Positions 26,434-34,964 of a stretch of DNA of 64,000 nt are shown in pieces (positions within the stretch are counted from its first letter, which is position 1; every line of letters starts with the position of its first letter). The notes below the pieces were generated by a model. That model searched no databases. It had not been told where the DNA came from and worked only from the letters and a program-made list of their open reading frames with translations. A program made the position numbers and the translations under genes. This DNA is from Syntrophaceae bacterium UBA2280 (lineage in GTDB: Bacteria; Desulfobacterota; Syntrophia; Syntrophales; Smithellaceae), in contig DDWS01000068.1 of NCBI GenBank assembly GCA_002347685.1, positions 43,559-107,558 of the forward strand, given 5' to 3'.

Positions 26434-28656
26434 TTGCCGACATTATTAAAATTCATCCTGATGAGTGCCGCGGCATTCTTTTTTGTCCTGACAATGAGTG
26501 CGGGCAGGGCGGCGGCTCAGAATATTCTGGCGCCCGCGGGCGCGCCGGTGGAGATTGAAGCGGATCATCTTGCCTACGATTCCGAACGCGATGTCTATAC
26601 GGCGCAGGGCAACGTGGTCATCACATACGGTGACGGGGTTTTGCGCGCAGATTACGTGGAATACAACAAGAAGACGTCTCAGGCGTCCGCGGCGGGCAAC
26701 GCCCGCCTGAAAATGGATGAAGACACGCTTGAGGGCGACCGCATTGTGGTGAATACAGAAGAAAAAACAGGCGTGGCCTACAACTCTAAGGTATTCTACG
26801 CGCGCAATCACTTTTATATCACCGGCGACCGCATCGAAAAGACAGGCGAGCATACCTATGTCATCGATAAACCCGTTGCGACTACGTGCGACGGAGACCG
26901 TCCGGATTGGGAGTTGGCCGGTTCCCGGATGAAAGTGACCATTGACGGTTACGGATGGATAACGCATGCCCGCTTCCGCGCCGCCGGTATTCCGGTGATC
27001 TACACACCCCTTGTCGCCTTTCCCGCAAAAACCACCAGGCAGTCGGGATTTCTGCTGCCCTATCTGAGCTATTCCAAAGACAAGGACGGCGTGGATATCG
27101 AGGTGCCGTTTTTCTGGGCGATCAGTCCGCAGATGGATGCGACGCTGTATCAGCGATACATCGAGAAGCGGGGCTACAAGCAGGGGTTGGAGTTTCGCTA
27201 CTGGGCCGGAGAAAAGTCGTCCGGTACATTCTACGGCGACTATTTGGAGGACCGAAAGAATGTGACCGAAACCGGCCAGACTGCAACCCGCCGCGACTGG
27301 CAGGAAATGCACAAGCGCTGGTCGTATTACCTGAACCACCAGACCCAGTTCGATTCCAGTTTTTATCTGCGCGCCGATTTGCGCCGTGTTTCCGATCCCT
27401 GGTATTTCCGTGATTTCAACGCACACAACTACTATCTGGACCACTTCGCCCAAAACGAGCGGGATCCCTTTAAAAAAGTGCCGTTTCGAGGGGATGAGTC
27501 GCTGCGGTCCCTGGATTCAACCGTTCGTCTTTCGAAGCGCTGGGATCAATGGAGCGTGACGGCCCTGGTCCGTTCGACCGACGATTTCGCCGTCGTCAAC
27601 AATGACCGGACATTGCAGAAATATCCGGAGATATCCCTCACAGGCACGCGCCGGCAGGTCATGCAAACACCGCTTTATTTCGAATTTACGGGTGCGTACG
27701 ATTATTTTTACCGCAAGGAAGGACAACGCGGGCATTATGTGAATGTCGCGCCTGCGCTTTCCGTGCCCTTCTCTTTCGGGCCCTATGCAAAGGTGACGCC
27801 GCGTTTCGTTGTTTATGAAACCTTCTGGAGTCGGGATGACAAAGACAGCACACAGCCGGAGAATAAAACCGGGGTTCGTTCGATCTATAATGCTTCCGTG
27901 ACAATGAGTTCCCAAATTTCCCGGGTGTTTGATATCAAAACGGGGGGGTGGGAAAAAATCCGCCATGAAATCAAGCCGGCGGTTCAGTACTCTTACATTC
28001 CTTACGTGTTGCAAGACGACGTTCCCGACTATCTGTCAAAAATTGCGCCGGCTATCACACCGCTTTCCGGCGGCGACACGAATGTTCTGATGGAGCAAAA
28101 CGCCGTGGCGTGGTCTTTGACCAACACGCTGACGGCGAAAACCCGTGAGACAGAAGGAGTATCCCAGTATCTGGAATTTTTGAGGTTCAAGCTCTTTCAG
28201 TCCTATGATATTCGTGAAGCCAGAAAGGACATGGAACAGGGGGATCACGACAGAAGGCCGCTTTCAGATCTGGGGGTGGAATTTGATTTTAAACCGCACC
28301 GGTACCTGTCGTTTGCCGCAAGAAACAAATACAGCGTCTATCAGGGCTGGAAACAGACCAACTACGATCTGTCGATCAGCGACTGGCGCAAAGACAAAGT
28401 GACGCTGGGATATCGCTATACACTGAATTCCATCGAAGAAATCAATCTGGACATCAAAGCCGTCATCAACGAATATCTGGATGCCAGGGTGATTTTCCGT
28501 CAGGATTTGTTCAATGACCGCAGTGTGGAAAAAACAGTGGGACTGACCTATACCGAACAGTGCTGGAGTGTGGGCATCGATTATACGCGGACGTGGGATG
28601 ATGAAAGGGTGATGTTTAGGCTGTCCCTCGTCGGCCTTGGGGCATTCGGGATCTAG
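26434..28656 (+). CDS. lptD: LPS-assembly outer membrane protein LptD
   Basis: A 740-residue outer membrane beta-barrel that inserts lipopolysaccharide. A signal peptide (SAAAFFFVLTMSAGRAAAQ) leads into an OstA/LptA-like N-terminal domain (DHLAYDSERDVYTAQGNVVI) and the LptD barrel (FPAKTTRQSGFLLPYLSYS). I chose TTG 26434, giving MPTLLKFILMSAAAF with GGAAGG 9 bases upstream; ATG 26461 is an alternative. A longer in-frame start at 26353 would put repeat sequence before the signal peptide. No LptE is adjacent. Confidence 0.92.
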   Translation: MPTLLKFILMSAAAFFFVLTMSAGRAAAQNILAPAGAPVEIEADHLAYDSERDVYTAQGNVVITYGDGVLRADYVEYNKKTSQASAAGNARLKMDEDTLEGDRIVVNTEEKTGVAYNSKVFYARNHFYITGDRIEKTGEHTYVIDKPVATTCDGDRPDWELAGSRMKVTIDGYGWITHARFRAAGIPVIYTPLVAFPAKTTRQSGFLLPYLSYSKDKDGVDIEVPFFWAISPQMDATLYQRYIEKRGYKQGLEFRYWAGEKSSGTFYGDYLEDRKNVTETGQTATRRDWQEMHKRWSYYLNHQTQFDSSFYLRADLRRVSDPWYFRDFNAHNYYLDHFAQNERDPFKKVPFRGDESLRSLDSTVRLSKRWDQWSVTALVRSTDDFAVVNNDRTLQKYPEISLTGTRRQVMQTPLYFEFTGAYDYFYRKEGQRGHYVNVAPALSVPFSFGPYAKVTPRFVVYETFWSRDDKDSTQPENKTGVRSIYNASVTMSSQISRVFDIKTGGWEKIRHEIKPAVQYSYIPYVLQDDVPDYLSKIAPAITPLSGGDTNVLMEQNAVAWSLTNTLTAKTRETEGVSQYLEFLRFKLFQSYDIREARKDMEQGDHDRRPLSDLGVEFDFKPHRYLSFAARNKYSVYQGWKQTNYDLSISDWRKDKVTLGYRYTLNSIEEINLDIKAVINEYLDARVIFRQDLFNDRSVEKTVGLTYTEQCWSVGIDYTRTWDDERVMFRLSLVGLGAFGI

Positions 28657-28662
28657 CTCCTG

Positions 28663-28845
28663 GTGGATGGTGGCTAGTGCGCGCCTGGCGCGCAGGCGAT
28701 AGGCCAGGGGCTATGGGCGATGGGAAAAGCTCATGGCTCATAGCATAGCAAAAGGCAGTGGCTAGTGGCTAGTGGATGGTGGATGGAAAAAAGCTCGTAG
28801 CCCGTAGCTCATGGCTCATAGTAAAGGGCGGTGGATGGAGGACAC
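28663..28845. repeat. Heptamer repeat block of mixed words
   Basis: GTGGATG, GTGGCTA, GGCTATG, GGCGATG, GCTCATG, GCTCATA, GTGGCTA twice, GTGGATG twice, GCTCGTA, GCCCGTA, GCTCATG, GCTCATA and GTGGATG, mostly contiguous. These are the same words found at 22701-22816, here without the exact (GGCTATA) run. It fills nearly all the lptD-SDR gap. Confidence 0.75.
28678..28694. terminator. GC-rich perfect palindrome after lptD
   Basis: TGCGCGCC and GGCGCGCA flank a single T, 22 bases after the lptD stop. As RNA it could form a strong hairpin. No T-run follows, so Rho-independent termination is doubtful. Confidence 0.3.
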
Positions 28846-28848
28846 ATC

Positions 28849-29649
28849 ATGGATTTGAAAATCAAAGACAAAATTGCAGTGGTGACGGGCGGGGCAAACG
28901 GTATCGGACGAGCGATTGCGCTCAAACTGGCCCAGGAAGGCGCCAAAGCGGTGGTGGCGGATTTGAATCTGGATGCCGCCCGCAAAGTTATCGATGAGAT
29001 AAAAACCGCAGGTGGAGAGGGCATGGCGATCGCTTGTGACGCGACCAGCCCTGAATCCGTGGATGCGTTGTTTCAGGTAACACTGGACCATTTTGGCGCG
29101 GTTGATATTCTGGTCAACAATGTGGGAGGCGGCACCGCCATCGCGCTGGTTGTCCGGTCGCAGGTCGAAGACTGGGACAAGGTCATTGAGATGAATCTCA
29201 AAAGCGCCTATCTGTGTTGCCGTGCCGCAGCCAAGGCCATGATGCCCCGCCGACAGGGTAGAATTATCAGCATCGGTTCCGTGTCGGGCAGGACAGGAGA
29301 GCCTTTACTGGGGCACTACTGTGCGGCCAAGTTCGGTTTGATCGGGTTCACCCAGGTTCTGGCCAGGGAACTGGCGCGATACGACATTACCGTCAACACC
29401 GTCCATCCCGGATATGTTTTTACGCCCGGCTGGGAGAAGCTTGCCCAGGCACTCAAGGACATGCAGCCACTGCTTGCGGATAAAAGCCTGGAAGAAATAT
29501 TTAACCAGAGGGTTCAGGCGGTCACACCTCTCAGGAGGGCTCAAACGCCTGAGGAGATCGCCGGGCTGGTCGCGTATCTCGCGTCGTACGAGGCCCGAAG
29601 CATTACCGGCCAGGCCATCGGTATTGATGGCGGCGTGGTCATGAGTTAA
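28849..29649 (+). CDS. Short-chain dehydrogenase/reductase (SDR)
   Basis: A 266-residue classical SDR. Seen: the NAD(P)-binding TGGANGIG, DLNLDAAR after the second strand (an Asp, favouring NAD), NNVGG, catalytic Ser in GSVSG, Y-x3-K in YCAAK, and the substrate-side HPGYVFTPGW. The oxidoreduction substrate is not known; 3-hydroxyacyl or cyclic alcohols are common. ATG 28849 has GGAGG upstream and is preferred to the GTG at 28831, which lies in repeat sequence. Confidence 0.9.
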   Translation: MDLKIKDKIAVVTGGANGIGRAIALKLAQEGAKAVVADLNLDAARKVIDEIKTAGGEGMAIACDATSPESVDALFQVTLDHFGAVDILVNNVGGGTAIALVVRSQVEDWDKVIEMNLKSAYLCCRAAAKAMMPRRQGRIISIGSVSGRTGEPLLGHYCAAKFGLIGFTQVLARELARYDITVNTVHPGYVFTPGWEKLAQALKDMQPLLADKSLEEIFNQRVQAVTPLRRAQTPEEIAGLVAYLASYEARSITGQAIGIDGGVVMS

Positions 29650-29687
29650 AGCCCATTTCATCATGTCTTGGTGAGAGGAAGGGAATT

Positions 29688-30431
29688 ATGAAAAAAGCAT
29701 TTATCCTGTTTATGGCCGCCGCGGCACTGCTTTTCGGATGGGCCGGAACGGTTATGGCCGGAGAGTTTATGGCCGACTTTAAGCAGCACACAGGCTGGGA
29801 GGATGAGGAGTCACGAGACCAGGCGGGAAAGATATATTACAAGGACGGCGCTTCGAGGATGGAGTTTGTCCGCGATGGCCGACCGGTCGAAATGCTCATC
29901 ATGAATCCAAAAATGAAGAAGGCCTGGGTCCTCAATGCGGAAGACAAGACCTACATGGAAATCCGGTTCGCGGAAAAACCCTGGCAGACAACCGGCAAGG
30001 ATCGTGAGGGCTTGAAGGAAAAGAAGCTGGGCAGGGAAACCGTCGCGGGTTACGTTTGCGAAAAAACGGCTTATTCTTTTGAGGACGAACCCGGTGCCCA
30101 AATGACAGTCTGGATGTCTTCCAAACTCGGTTATCCGGTGAAATGGGAGCGCAAAAACGAAGACGGGATCTCCACGTTTGCACTGTCCAAAATCAGGGAG
30201 GCCCGTCTCAAAGATTCCCTGTTTGTTTTACCCAAAAGCTATCGGGATGTGGCGGATGAAGAGGACGAAGCGGTGGGAGCTAACCGGGAAGAAGAAAGCG
30301 ATGTGGCCAGGGTTGTGAAAGACGACGCGAAAGATCTCGCCTCCGACGCCAAAGGAGCGGCAAAGGACGAAGTGACCGGCATCGTGACAGATTCCGTCCG
30401 CGAGGGAATCCGGGGTTTGTTCAGGAAGTGA
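29688..30431 (+). CDS. Exported DUF4412-like protein
   Basis: A 247-residue secreted protein with a signal peptide (ALLFGWAGTVMAG, cleavage after about residue 25). The body resembles DUF4412/LolA-like beta-sheet proteins: YKDGASRMEF, MLIMNPKMKKAWVLNAEDKTYMEI and VAGYVCEKTAY. The C-terminal 50 residues are a charged repetitive helix (DDAKDLASDAKGAAKDEV), likely amphipathic. It is probably periplasmic. Function unknown. It is followed by an OmpA remnant. Confidence 0.6.
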   Translation: MKKAFILFMAAAALLFGWAGTVMAGEFMADFKQHTGWEDEESRDQAGKIYYKDGASRMEFVRDGRPVEMLIMNPKMKKAWVLNAEDKTYMEIRFAEKPWQTTGKDREGLKEKKLGRETVAGYVCEKTAYSFEDEPGAQMTVWMSSKLGYPVKWERKNEDGISTFALSKIREARLKDSLFVLPKSYRDVADEEDEAVGANREEESDVARVVKDDAKDLASDAKGAAKDEVTGIVTDSVREGIRGLFRK

Positions 30432-30457
30432 ACCGTGCAGGATGAAGGAGGTGTGCC

Positions 30458-30576
30458 ATGAAAAAAATGTTGACTTTTTTATGGATGCCATTGTGGGGCC
30501 CCTGTTGCCTGCCGCGTCCAACGGCACACCTGAAGGCAAGGCCAAAAACCGCCGTGTCGAATTGGTGGAGCAGTAG
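30458..30576 (+). pseudogene. OmpA-family remnant (start and tail only)
   Basis: A GAAGGAGGT ribosome binding site precedes ATGAAAAAAATG at 30458, reading MKKMLTFL like a signal peptide start. The frame then shifts, and from 30481 a second frame reads SNGTPEGKAKNRRVELVEQ followed by TAG, the classic C-terminal end of OmpA/MotB-type peptidoglycan-binding domains. The middle of the gene is missing. I read it as a deletion-frameshift relic; the 31-codon frame from ATG 30481 could still be translated. Confidence 0.65.
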
Positions 30577-30586
30577 TAAAACCGGA

Positions 30587-31831
30587 CTATGAAACGAGTT
30601 TGACATACAGCTTGTAGAGGATGCCGTTTAGTTTTGTCCGGTCAAGATGTTTCATCTGTTTTACGAAACCGCCGTTTCCGCCCTGACCGTAGATCAGCTT
30701 GTACTGAAACAGTTTCCATCGAATGATCCGGGCCAGATCGTGACGTCCCATCGCTTTGAGCGGCTCGATCAGTTCGGGAAAATGACCGTTGTGATCCATC
30801 ATGGCGCCCGGCCTGATTTTACGCATGAGCGAAGCCGGAAGATTCTTTTGAGGAAAGCTCTGCGCGCGATCGAGGCCGCCTGCGACAAGCAGCCCGGCCA
30901 TGGCATTGACACATTTGGGGCACGTCGCGCAGTTGCCGGATGTTTCCTCGTTAAGGTAACACACGCGCAGGTGCTTCATGGCGGTTTCCCATTGAACAAT
31001 TTCACGGACCTTATCGAGCCTTGAGTACTGAAGGCCGTCGTAGACAATCCGCATATCCGCGCTCGAGTATTGAGGATCCAGCAAAGGGTGCGAACCCCAT
31101 GGTTGAAGGTTGAAGTAAGTGCCGCTCGACGGGATCAGGACGCTGTCAAAACGAGGCGAAAAACAATGAGCGGCGGCGGCCAGCGCGGCGCTGTGGCCCT
31201 GATACTTGAACATCCATCGGTCAACCAGCAGGTGGCGTGTGTTCGTATAGACGGGGATGATATCGAGATTCAGTTCGTCCGTGATTTCAGCGAGCACCGA
31301 CCGAACCCGCTCATACACAGGTCCTTGAGATCCGTAGGTCTCCTCCGTATTGCCCATGTCAAATCCGTATATGAATAAACCGGCGCGGATAAAACCCGGG
31401 TGGTCCGGCGGATAGTTTTGGCGGTTTTTCCTGAGGGTGAAGAGGGAGTCGATGCCGCAGGAAATCATCTGCGCCCTCTGGCGCGGCCCGAAATACGTGC
31501 GGGTGCGAAAACTATCCGCTGTTTCGATCCGGATTTCCGGCCTGTGCCCTTCATACCAGTGTGAAATCCAGCCCGCTGCCACGTTGAGTCCCTCCTTGAG
31601 ATCCGGGCAGATTGCGCCTTCAACATGGATTCGTTTTTCGCCCAGACACATTGCCGGATAAATGCCGGCCAGCAGGAAAGCGTGAGGGTTTAGCTCAAAC
31701 GCGCTTTCAAAGCGGATATCCGTCTCAAAAAACATTTCGAATTCAGGCCGATCCGCTTCTTCCCAATTAAACGTGGCGCATGCCTTGATACGACTCGGTG
31801 ATTTTTCCAGACGCAGATTGCGGATTTTCAT
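30587..31831 (-). CDS. QueC-like PP-loop protein with N-terminal extension
   Basis: A 414-residue protein. A PP-loop-like ISCGIDSLFTL near residue 140 (usual form SGGxDS) starts a HUP-type ATP-binding domain. Near residue 310 it has C-x9-C-x2-C-x2-C (CYLN...NCATCPKC), the zinc site pattern of QueC, the 7-cyano-7-deazaguanine synthase. The first 130 residues are unlike QueC and I do not recognise them. It overlaps the CapK-like gene stop by one base. Likely an ATP-dependent amide or nitrile-forming enzyme in a tailoring pathway; substrate unknown. Confidence 0.6.
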   Translation of the reverse strand: MKIRNLRLEKSPSRIKACATFNWEEADRPEFEMFFETDIRFESAFELNPHAFLLAGIYPAMCLGEKRIHVEGAICPDLKEGLNVAAGWISHWYEGHRPEIRIETADSFRTRTYFGPRQRAQMISCGIDSLFTLRKNRQNYPPDHPGFIRAGLFIYGFDMGNTEETYGSQGPVYERVRSVLAEITDELNLDIIPVYTNTRHLLVDRWMFKYQGHSAALAAAAHCFSPRFDSVLIPSSGTYFNLQPWGSHPLLDPQYSSADMRIVYDGLQYSRLDKVREIVQWETAMKHLRVCYLNEETSGNCATCPKCVNAMAGLLVAGGLDRAQSFPQKNLPASLMRKIRPGAMMDHNGHFPELIEPLKAMGRHDLARIIRWKLFQYKLIYGQGGNGGFVKQMKHLDRTKLNGILYKLYVKLVS

Positions 31832-33114
31832 TATTCAGGTTCTCCGGCGCTGTAGTGTATGATTCTCATCTTCCCGCTGGGATCCGGAGCGATATCGTCA
31901 GCCAGGTGGATATCGGCGGCAAGACCGCCCGTGACCCTGCGGATATTCTCCGCGAGATCTGCGAAATCCACCGGGGCACCCTTGCTTTTCATTGTGAGGG
32001 TCACGCGCACGGTTTCGGGAGAATTCTGGACAAAACGGAATTTCCTAACGACATGGTAACTTTCCCGCATCAGATAAATCAATCTTGTCGGCGCGATAAT
32101 TTGGCCATCGGGACTCTTTAAAAAATCATTGTCGCGGCCGCAGATGGTCTGGATTTTGTTTGTCGTCAGGCCGCAGCCGCAGACGGATGTCATTTCCGGC
32201 CAGGGCTGGCAGACATCGCGGGTATTGTAGCGGATGAAGGGCGTCGCGTAATTATCCAGGTTTGTGCCGACGAAGTGCGGCAGGCCGCCGATTTCTACGA
32301 TCTCTGCAATGATGCTGTCTTCATAGAGATGGTAGCCGCCGTGGGTCTGGCACTCGTCGGCAACGACGCCCAGCTCCGTGGTGCTGTAACGGTCTACAAT
32401 TTTCGCGCCGAAGGTGTCTTCCACTTTCCGACGCATGAAATCGTGGACCATCTCCGCGGAACACAGCAAAAAGCGTGGTTTCCAGGACAGGCGGATCCGG
32501 CGGGTTTCCAGCCAGAGGCTAAACGAGTAGAGAATGGAAATAAAACTCCAGACGACATGGGGCTTGAACCGTTCGTAGACGGGAAGAATTTCCTCAGGCG
32601 CGGTAAACGAGGACAGCAGCGCCGTATGAAAAAACATTTGCTCGAAGGGGTTTGCGGGACGCTTCAGATCGGTTTGATCGCCGCCGATTCTCAGCATGCG
32701 GTTGCGCGGTCGTAATCCGTGTCGAATCTTGGAGCGCAGCGTATCGAGGCTGACGATTCGCAGATAGCCTGGATCGGCGAAAAAGACAAAAGGTTCTCCC
32801 GTGCTTCCGCTGGTTTTGATCGGGGTCAGTGCTTTTGGATCAAAGTGCGTCGATGTGATTTGATTGCGGTCGAGTCCCACCAGGTCTTTTTTGGATGTCA
32901 GCGGAATCTTGTGCATATCTTTGACGGATAAGATGTCTGCCGGCTTCAAATGGTGTTTGTCAAAAAAGTCGCGCCAGTAAGGGACGGTGGCATAAGCGTG
33001 CGCAACCAGCGTGCGAAGTTTCCGGGATTGCAGCGCTTCGATTTCCAGCCGGGACCGTTTCAGAAACCTGAATTTATTCCAGAGCGTAAAGGCTTTCGTC
33101 ACTTTATTGAGCAT
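31831..33114 (-). CDS. CapK/PaaK-like adenylate-forming enzyme
   Basis: A 427-residue member of the phenylacetate-CoA ligase-like group. Seen: the adenylation loop TSGSTGEPF near residue 110, YSTTELG, FIRYNTRDV and the terminal PSGKMRIIHY with the mobile catalytic Lys. CapK-type members usually lie in polysaccharide loci and their acceptor is unknown. I chose ATG 33114, with GGAG upstream and about 40 bases from the predicted transcription start. Longer starts would lie in the promoter at 33160-33189. Co-transcribed with the QueC-like gene. Confidence 0.8.
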   Translation of the reverse strand: MLNKVTKAFTLWNKFRFLKRSRLEIEALQSRKLRTLVAHAYATVPYWRDFFDKHHLKPADILSVKDMHKIPLTSKKDLVGLDRNQITSTHFDPKALTPIKTSGSTGEPFVFFADPGYLRIVSLDTLRSKIRHGLRPRNRMLRIGGDQTDLKRPANPFEQMFFHTALLSSFTAPEEILPVYERFKPHVVWSFISILYSFSLWLETRRIRLSWKPRFLLCSAEMVHDFMRRKVEDTFGAKIVDRYSTTELGVVADECQTHGGYHLYEDSIIAEIVEIGGLPHFVGTNLDNYATPFIRYNTRDVCQPWPEMTSVCGCGLTTNKIQTICGRDNDFLKSPDGQIIAPTRLIYLMRESYHVVRKFRFVQNSPETVRVTLTMKSKGAPVDFADLAENIRRVTGGLAADIHLADDIAPDPSGKMRIIHYSAGEPE

Positions 33115-33159
33115 GATCGGGGGCTCCATTTTCTCGGTGGCCATGTTTGCGAGTGAGTA

Positions 33160-33189
33160 AGTATAGGGACAAACACTCCTGCGTGTCAA
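33160..33189 (-). promoter_or_regulatory. Sigma-70-type promoter for the CapK/QueC-like pair
   Basis: On the minus strand: perfect TTGACA (33184-33189), an 18-base spacer and TATACT (33160-33165). It is well placed for the CapK-like gene starting at 33114. Confidence 0.6.
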
Positions 33190-33218
33190 TATCATACTGA
33201 CGCCCGTTGGCTTTTCGA

Positions 33219-33247
33219 TTGACCGATGATGGTGTTTCCACTATGCT
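33219..33247 (+). promoter_or_regulatory. Sigma-70-type promoter for the ATP-grasp/GNAT pair
   Basis: TTGACC (33219-33224), a 17-base spacer and TATGCT (33242-33247). It lies back to back with the minus-strand promoter, with 29 bases between the two -35 boxes. Confidence 0.5.
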
Positions 33248-33342
33248 GAATCCCCGGTGAAAAGAGCCGTTGTCATCCCGATGTGTCCGCTGCCGTCAGG
33301 GTGCCAATGCATCGGACATCCCCTGAGTGTGAAGGTTTCCGC

Positions 33343-34401
33343 TTGATTTATTATCTGGTCACAAAAGAGCACGATTACACGATCCGGTCGTTTCTTTCCA
33401 CATGGGGAAAATCGCTCAAGCCATATTTGAAAGTGATGTCTTACGAAACCCTTTTCCGGAAGCCCCGGCTGTCGGCCGCGACCTATATTTTCTCGGATAT
33501 TGAACGGCTCACCGAAAGCGATGCGCAGACCGCCGCACTCATTGTAACCGCGCTTGGTGATCAATGGGGCGCCTCCATTCAAATGCTCAACCATCCCACC
33601 GTGTCGATGACCCGCTACGAATTGCTTCGGCGCCTGCACAGCGAAGGGGTCAACGATTTCAATGTTTATCGGCTGACGGAGGCGTTGATCCCCGAGCGCT
33701 TTCCCGTGTTCATCCGCAATGAAGATGATCATGAAGGGTCGCTTAGCGAATTGATGGAAACCCCCGAAGCGTTATTCGCCGCCATCCGGGATATCGAAAC
33801 CCGTGGGGTGAGCCGCCGCAACAAAATGATCACGGAATATTGCGACACATCGGATTCGGACGGCATCTTCCGGAAATATTCCTGCTTCTGTCTGGCCGGT
33901 GAGATCATCCCCAGGCATGTCTGCTTCGGGCGGCACTGGATGCTGAAATACCCGGAGCTGACCGGTCCGGAGCAAACGCGCGAAGAGATGGATTTTGTCC
34001 AATCCAATCCGCACGAGCGGCAGATTCGGGAGATCTTCGCGCTGGCCCGCATCGATTACGGTCGGATAGACTACAGCTTCAAGAACGGACGCATACAGGT
34101 CTGGGAGATCAATACCAATCCGGGCCTCGTAAGCTTTTTGAGCGCCGGGGTCTCGGAGCGCCTGCCGCTGCATGAAGCTTTTCTGGAGAATTTCACCCGG
34201 GTGATGCGGAAAATCGACAGGCAGGAGAGCAAAGAAAAAATGGCGAATCCCGCTTATCGCGTGCTGCGATCCGGACGCCTGACCCGGCGGATGAAAAATT
34301 GGAGCATGTCCACGCTCTACACCCTGCCGGTGTCCATTTCCGCCAAAGCCCGTCTGCTAAACAGGCTGGTCGCTTTTAAAAGACGAATGTTTCAGGAGTA
34401 A
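33343..34401 (+). CDS. ATP-grasp-like ligase
   Basis: A 352-residue protein. The C-terminal half of the ATP-grasp core is visible: IDYGRIDYSFKNGRIQVWEINTNPGL, with the metal-binding Glu and Asn. Upstream, FPVFIRNEDDHEG and KMITEYCDTSD match the nucleotide-binding strands. Such enzymes join a carboxylate, via acyl phosphate, to an amine or thiol. I favour TTG 33343 (IYYLVTKEHDYT) with GAAGG upstream; ATG 33307 and GTG 33283 are in frame. The substrate is unknown. The GNAT gene follows after 4 bases. Confidence 0.65.
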   Translation: MIYYLVTKEHDYTIRSFLSTWGKSLKPYLKVMSYETLFRKPRLSAATYIFSDIERLTESDAQTAALIVTALGDQWGASIQMLNHPTVSMTRYELLRRLHSEGVNDFNVYRLTEALIPERFPVFIRNEDDHEGSLSELMETPEALFAAIRDIETRGVSRRNKMITEYCDTSDSDGIFRKYSCFCLAGEIIPRHVCFGRHWMLKYPELTGPEQTREEMDFVQSNPHERQIREIFALARIDYGRIDYSFKNGRIQVWEINTNPGLVSFLSAGVSERLPLHEAFLENFTRVMRKIDRQESKEKMANPAYRVLRSGRLTRRMKNWSMSTLYTLPVSISAKARLLNRLVAFKRRMFQE

Positions 34402-34405
34402 ATAC

Positions 34406-34948
34406 ATGGAAAGTAAATCAGACGATAAAAACATCACGCTGCGTAAAATGACAGATAACGATCTTGACGCCGCAATAAAGATTCTTTCAAAATGGAACAT
34501 GGCGCCGCTGGCCGCCAGCCGGGAGATTCCCAATCCCGAAAGAAGTTCAATTCTTATCGAAAATGCATTTGTGGCCTGTGATGCAGGCAAGGTCGTCGGT
34601 GTGGCCAGTTACATTGATTTGTCGGATACGGTTGCCGAGACAGCCAGCATGGCGGTCGATCCCGCATACAAGGGTAAGGGTGTCGGTTTCAGACTTCAGG
34701 AAGCGAGGCTCCAAGAGATGATCCGGCGGGGTTTTCGCCGGGTGCTTTCCGAAACGGATCGGCCGGAGACCATCGACTGGTATGTCCGGCATTTCGGTTA
34801 CCGGATTTCGGGAACCCATCCCAAGAAACACACGTTCAGCCTGCCGGATGTTGACGAATGGACCATTCTGGAGCTGGATCTGGAGGCATATGGATCGCAA
34901 AAACCCGGCGAGCCCGAATTGAAAACCCGGGCCGCCGGTCTTGAATAA
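34406..34948 (+). CDS. GNAT-family N-acetyltransferase
   Basis: A 180-residue GNAT protein. The acetyl-CoA pyrophosphate-binding loop is in AVDPAYKGKGVGFRLQEA (Q/R-x-x-G-x-G/A type, here K-G-K-G-V-G), followed by the VRHFGYRI C-terminal strand. The substrate is unknown. It is 4 bases after the ATP-grasp gene, so probably the same transcript and pathway. Confidence 0.82.
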   Translation: MESKSDDKNITLRKMTDNDLDAAIKILSKWNMAPLAASREIPNPERSSILIENAFVACDAGKVVGVASYIDLSDTVAETASMAVDPAYKGKGVGFRLQEARLQEMIRRGFRRVLSETDRPETIDWYVRHFGYRISGTHPKKHTFSLPDVDEWTILELDLEAYGSQKPGEPELKTRAAGLE

Positions 34949-34964
34949 TCCGGACGGATGAAGC

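Noticed and set aside
30587..34948. Defence system of Qat or CBASS type from the QueC-like gene
   Set aside because: No ATPase, TatD-like, CD-NTase or effector gene is adjacent, and the neighbours are ligases and an acetyltransferase.
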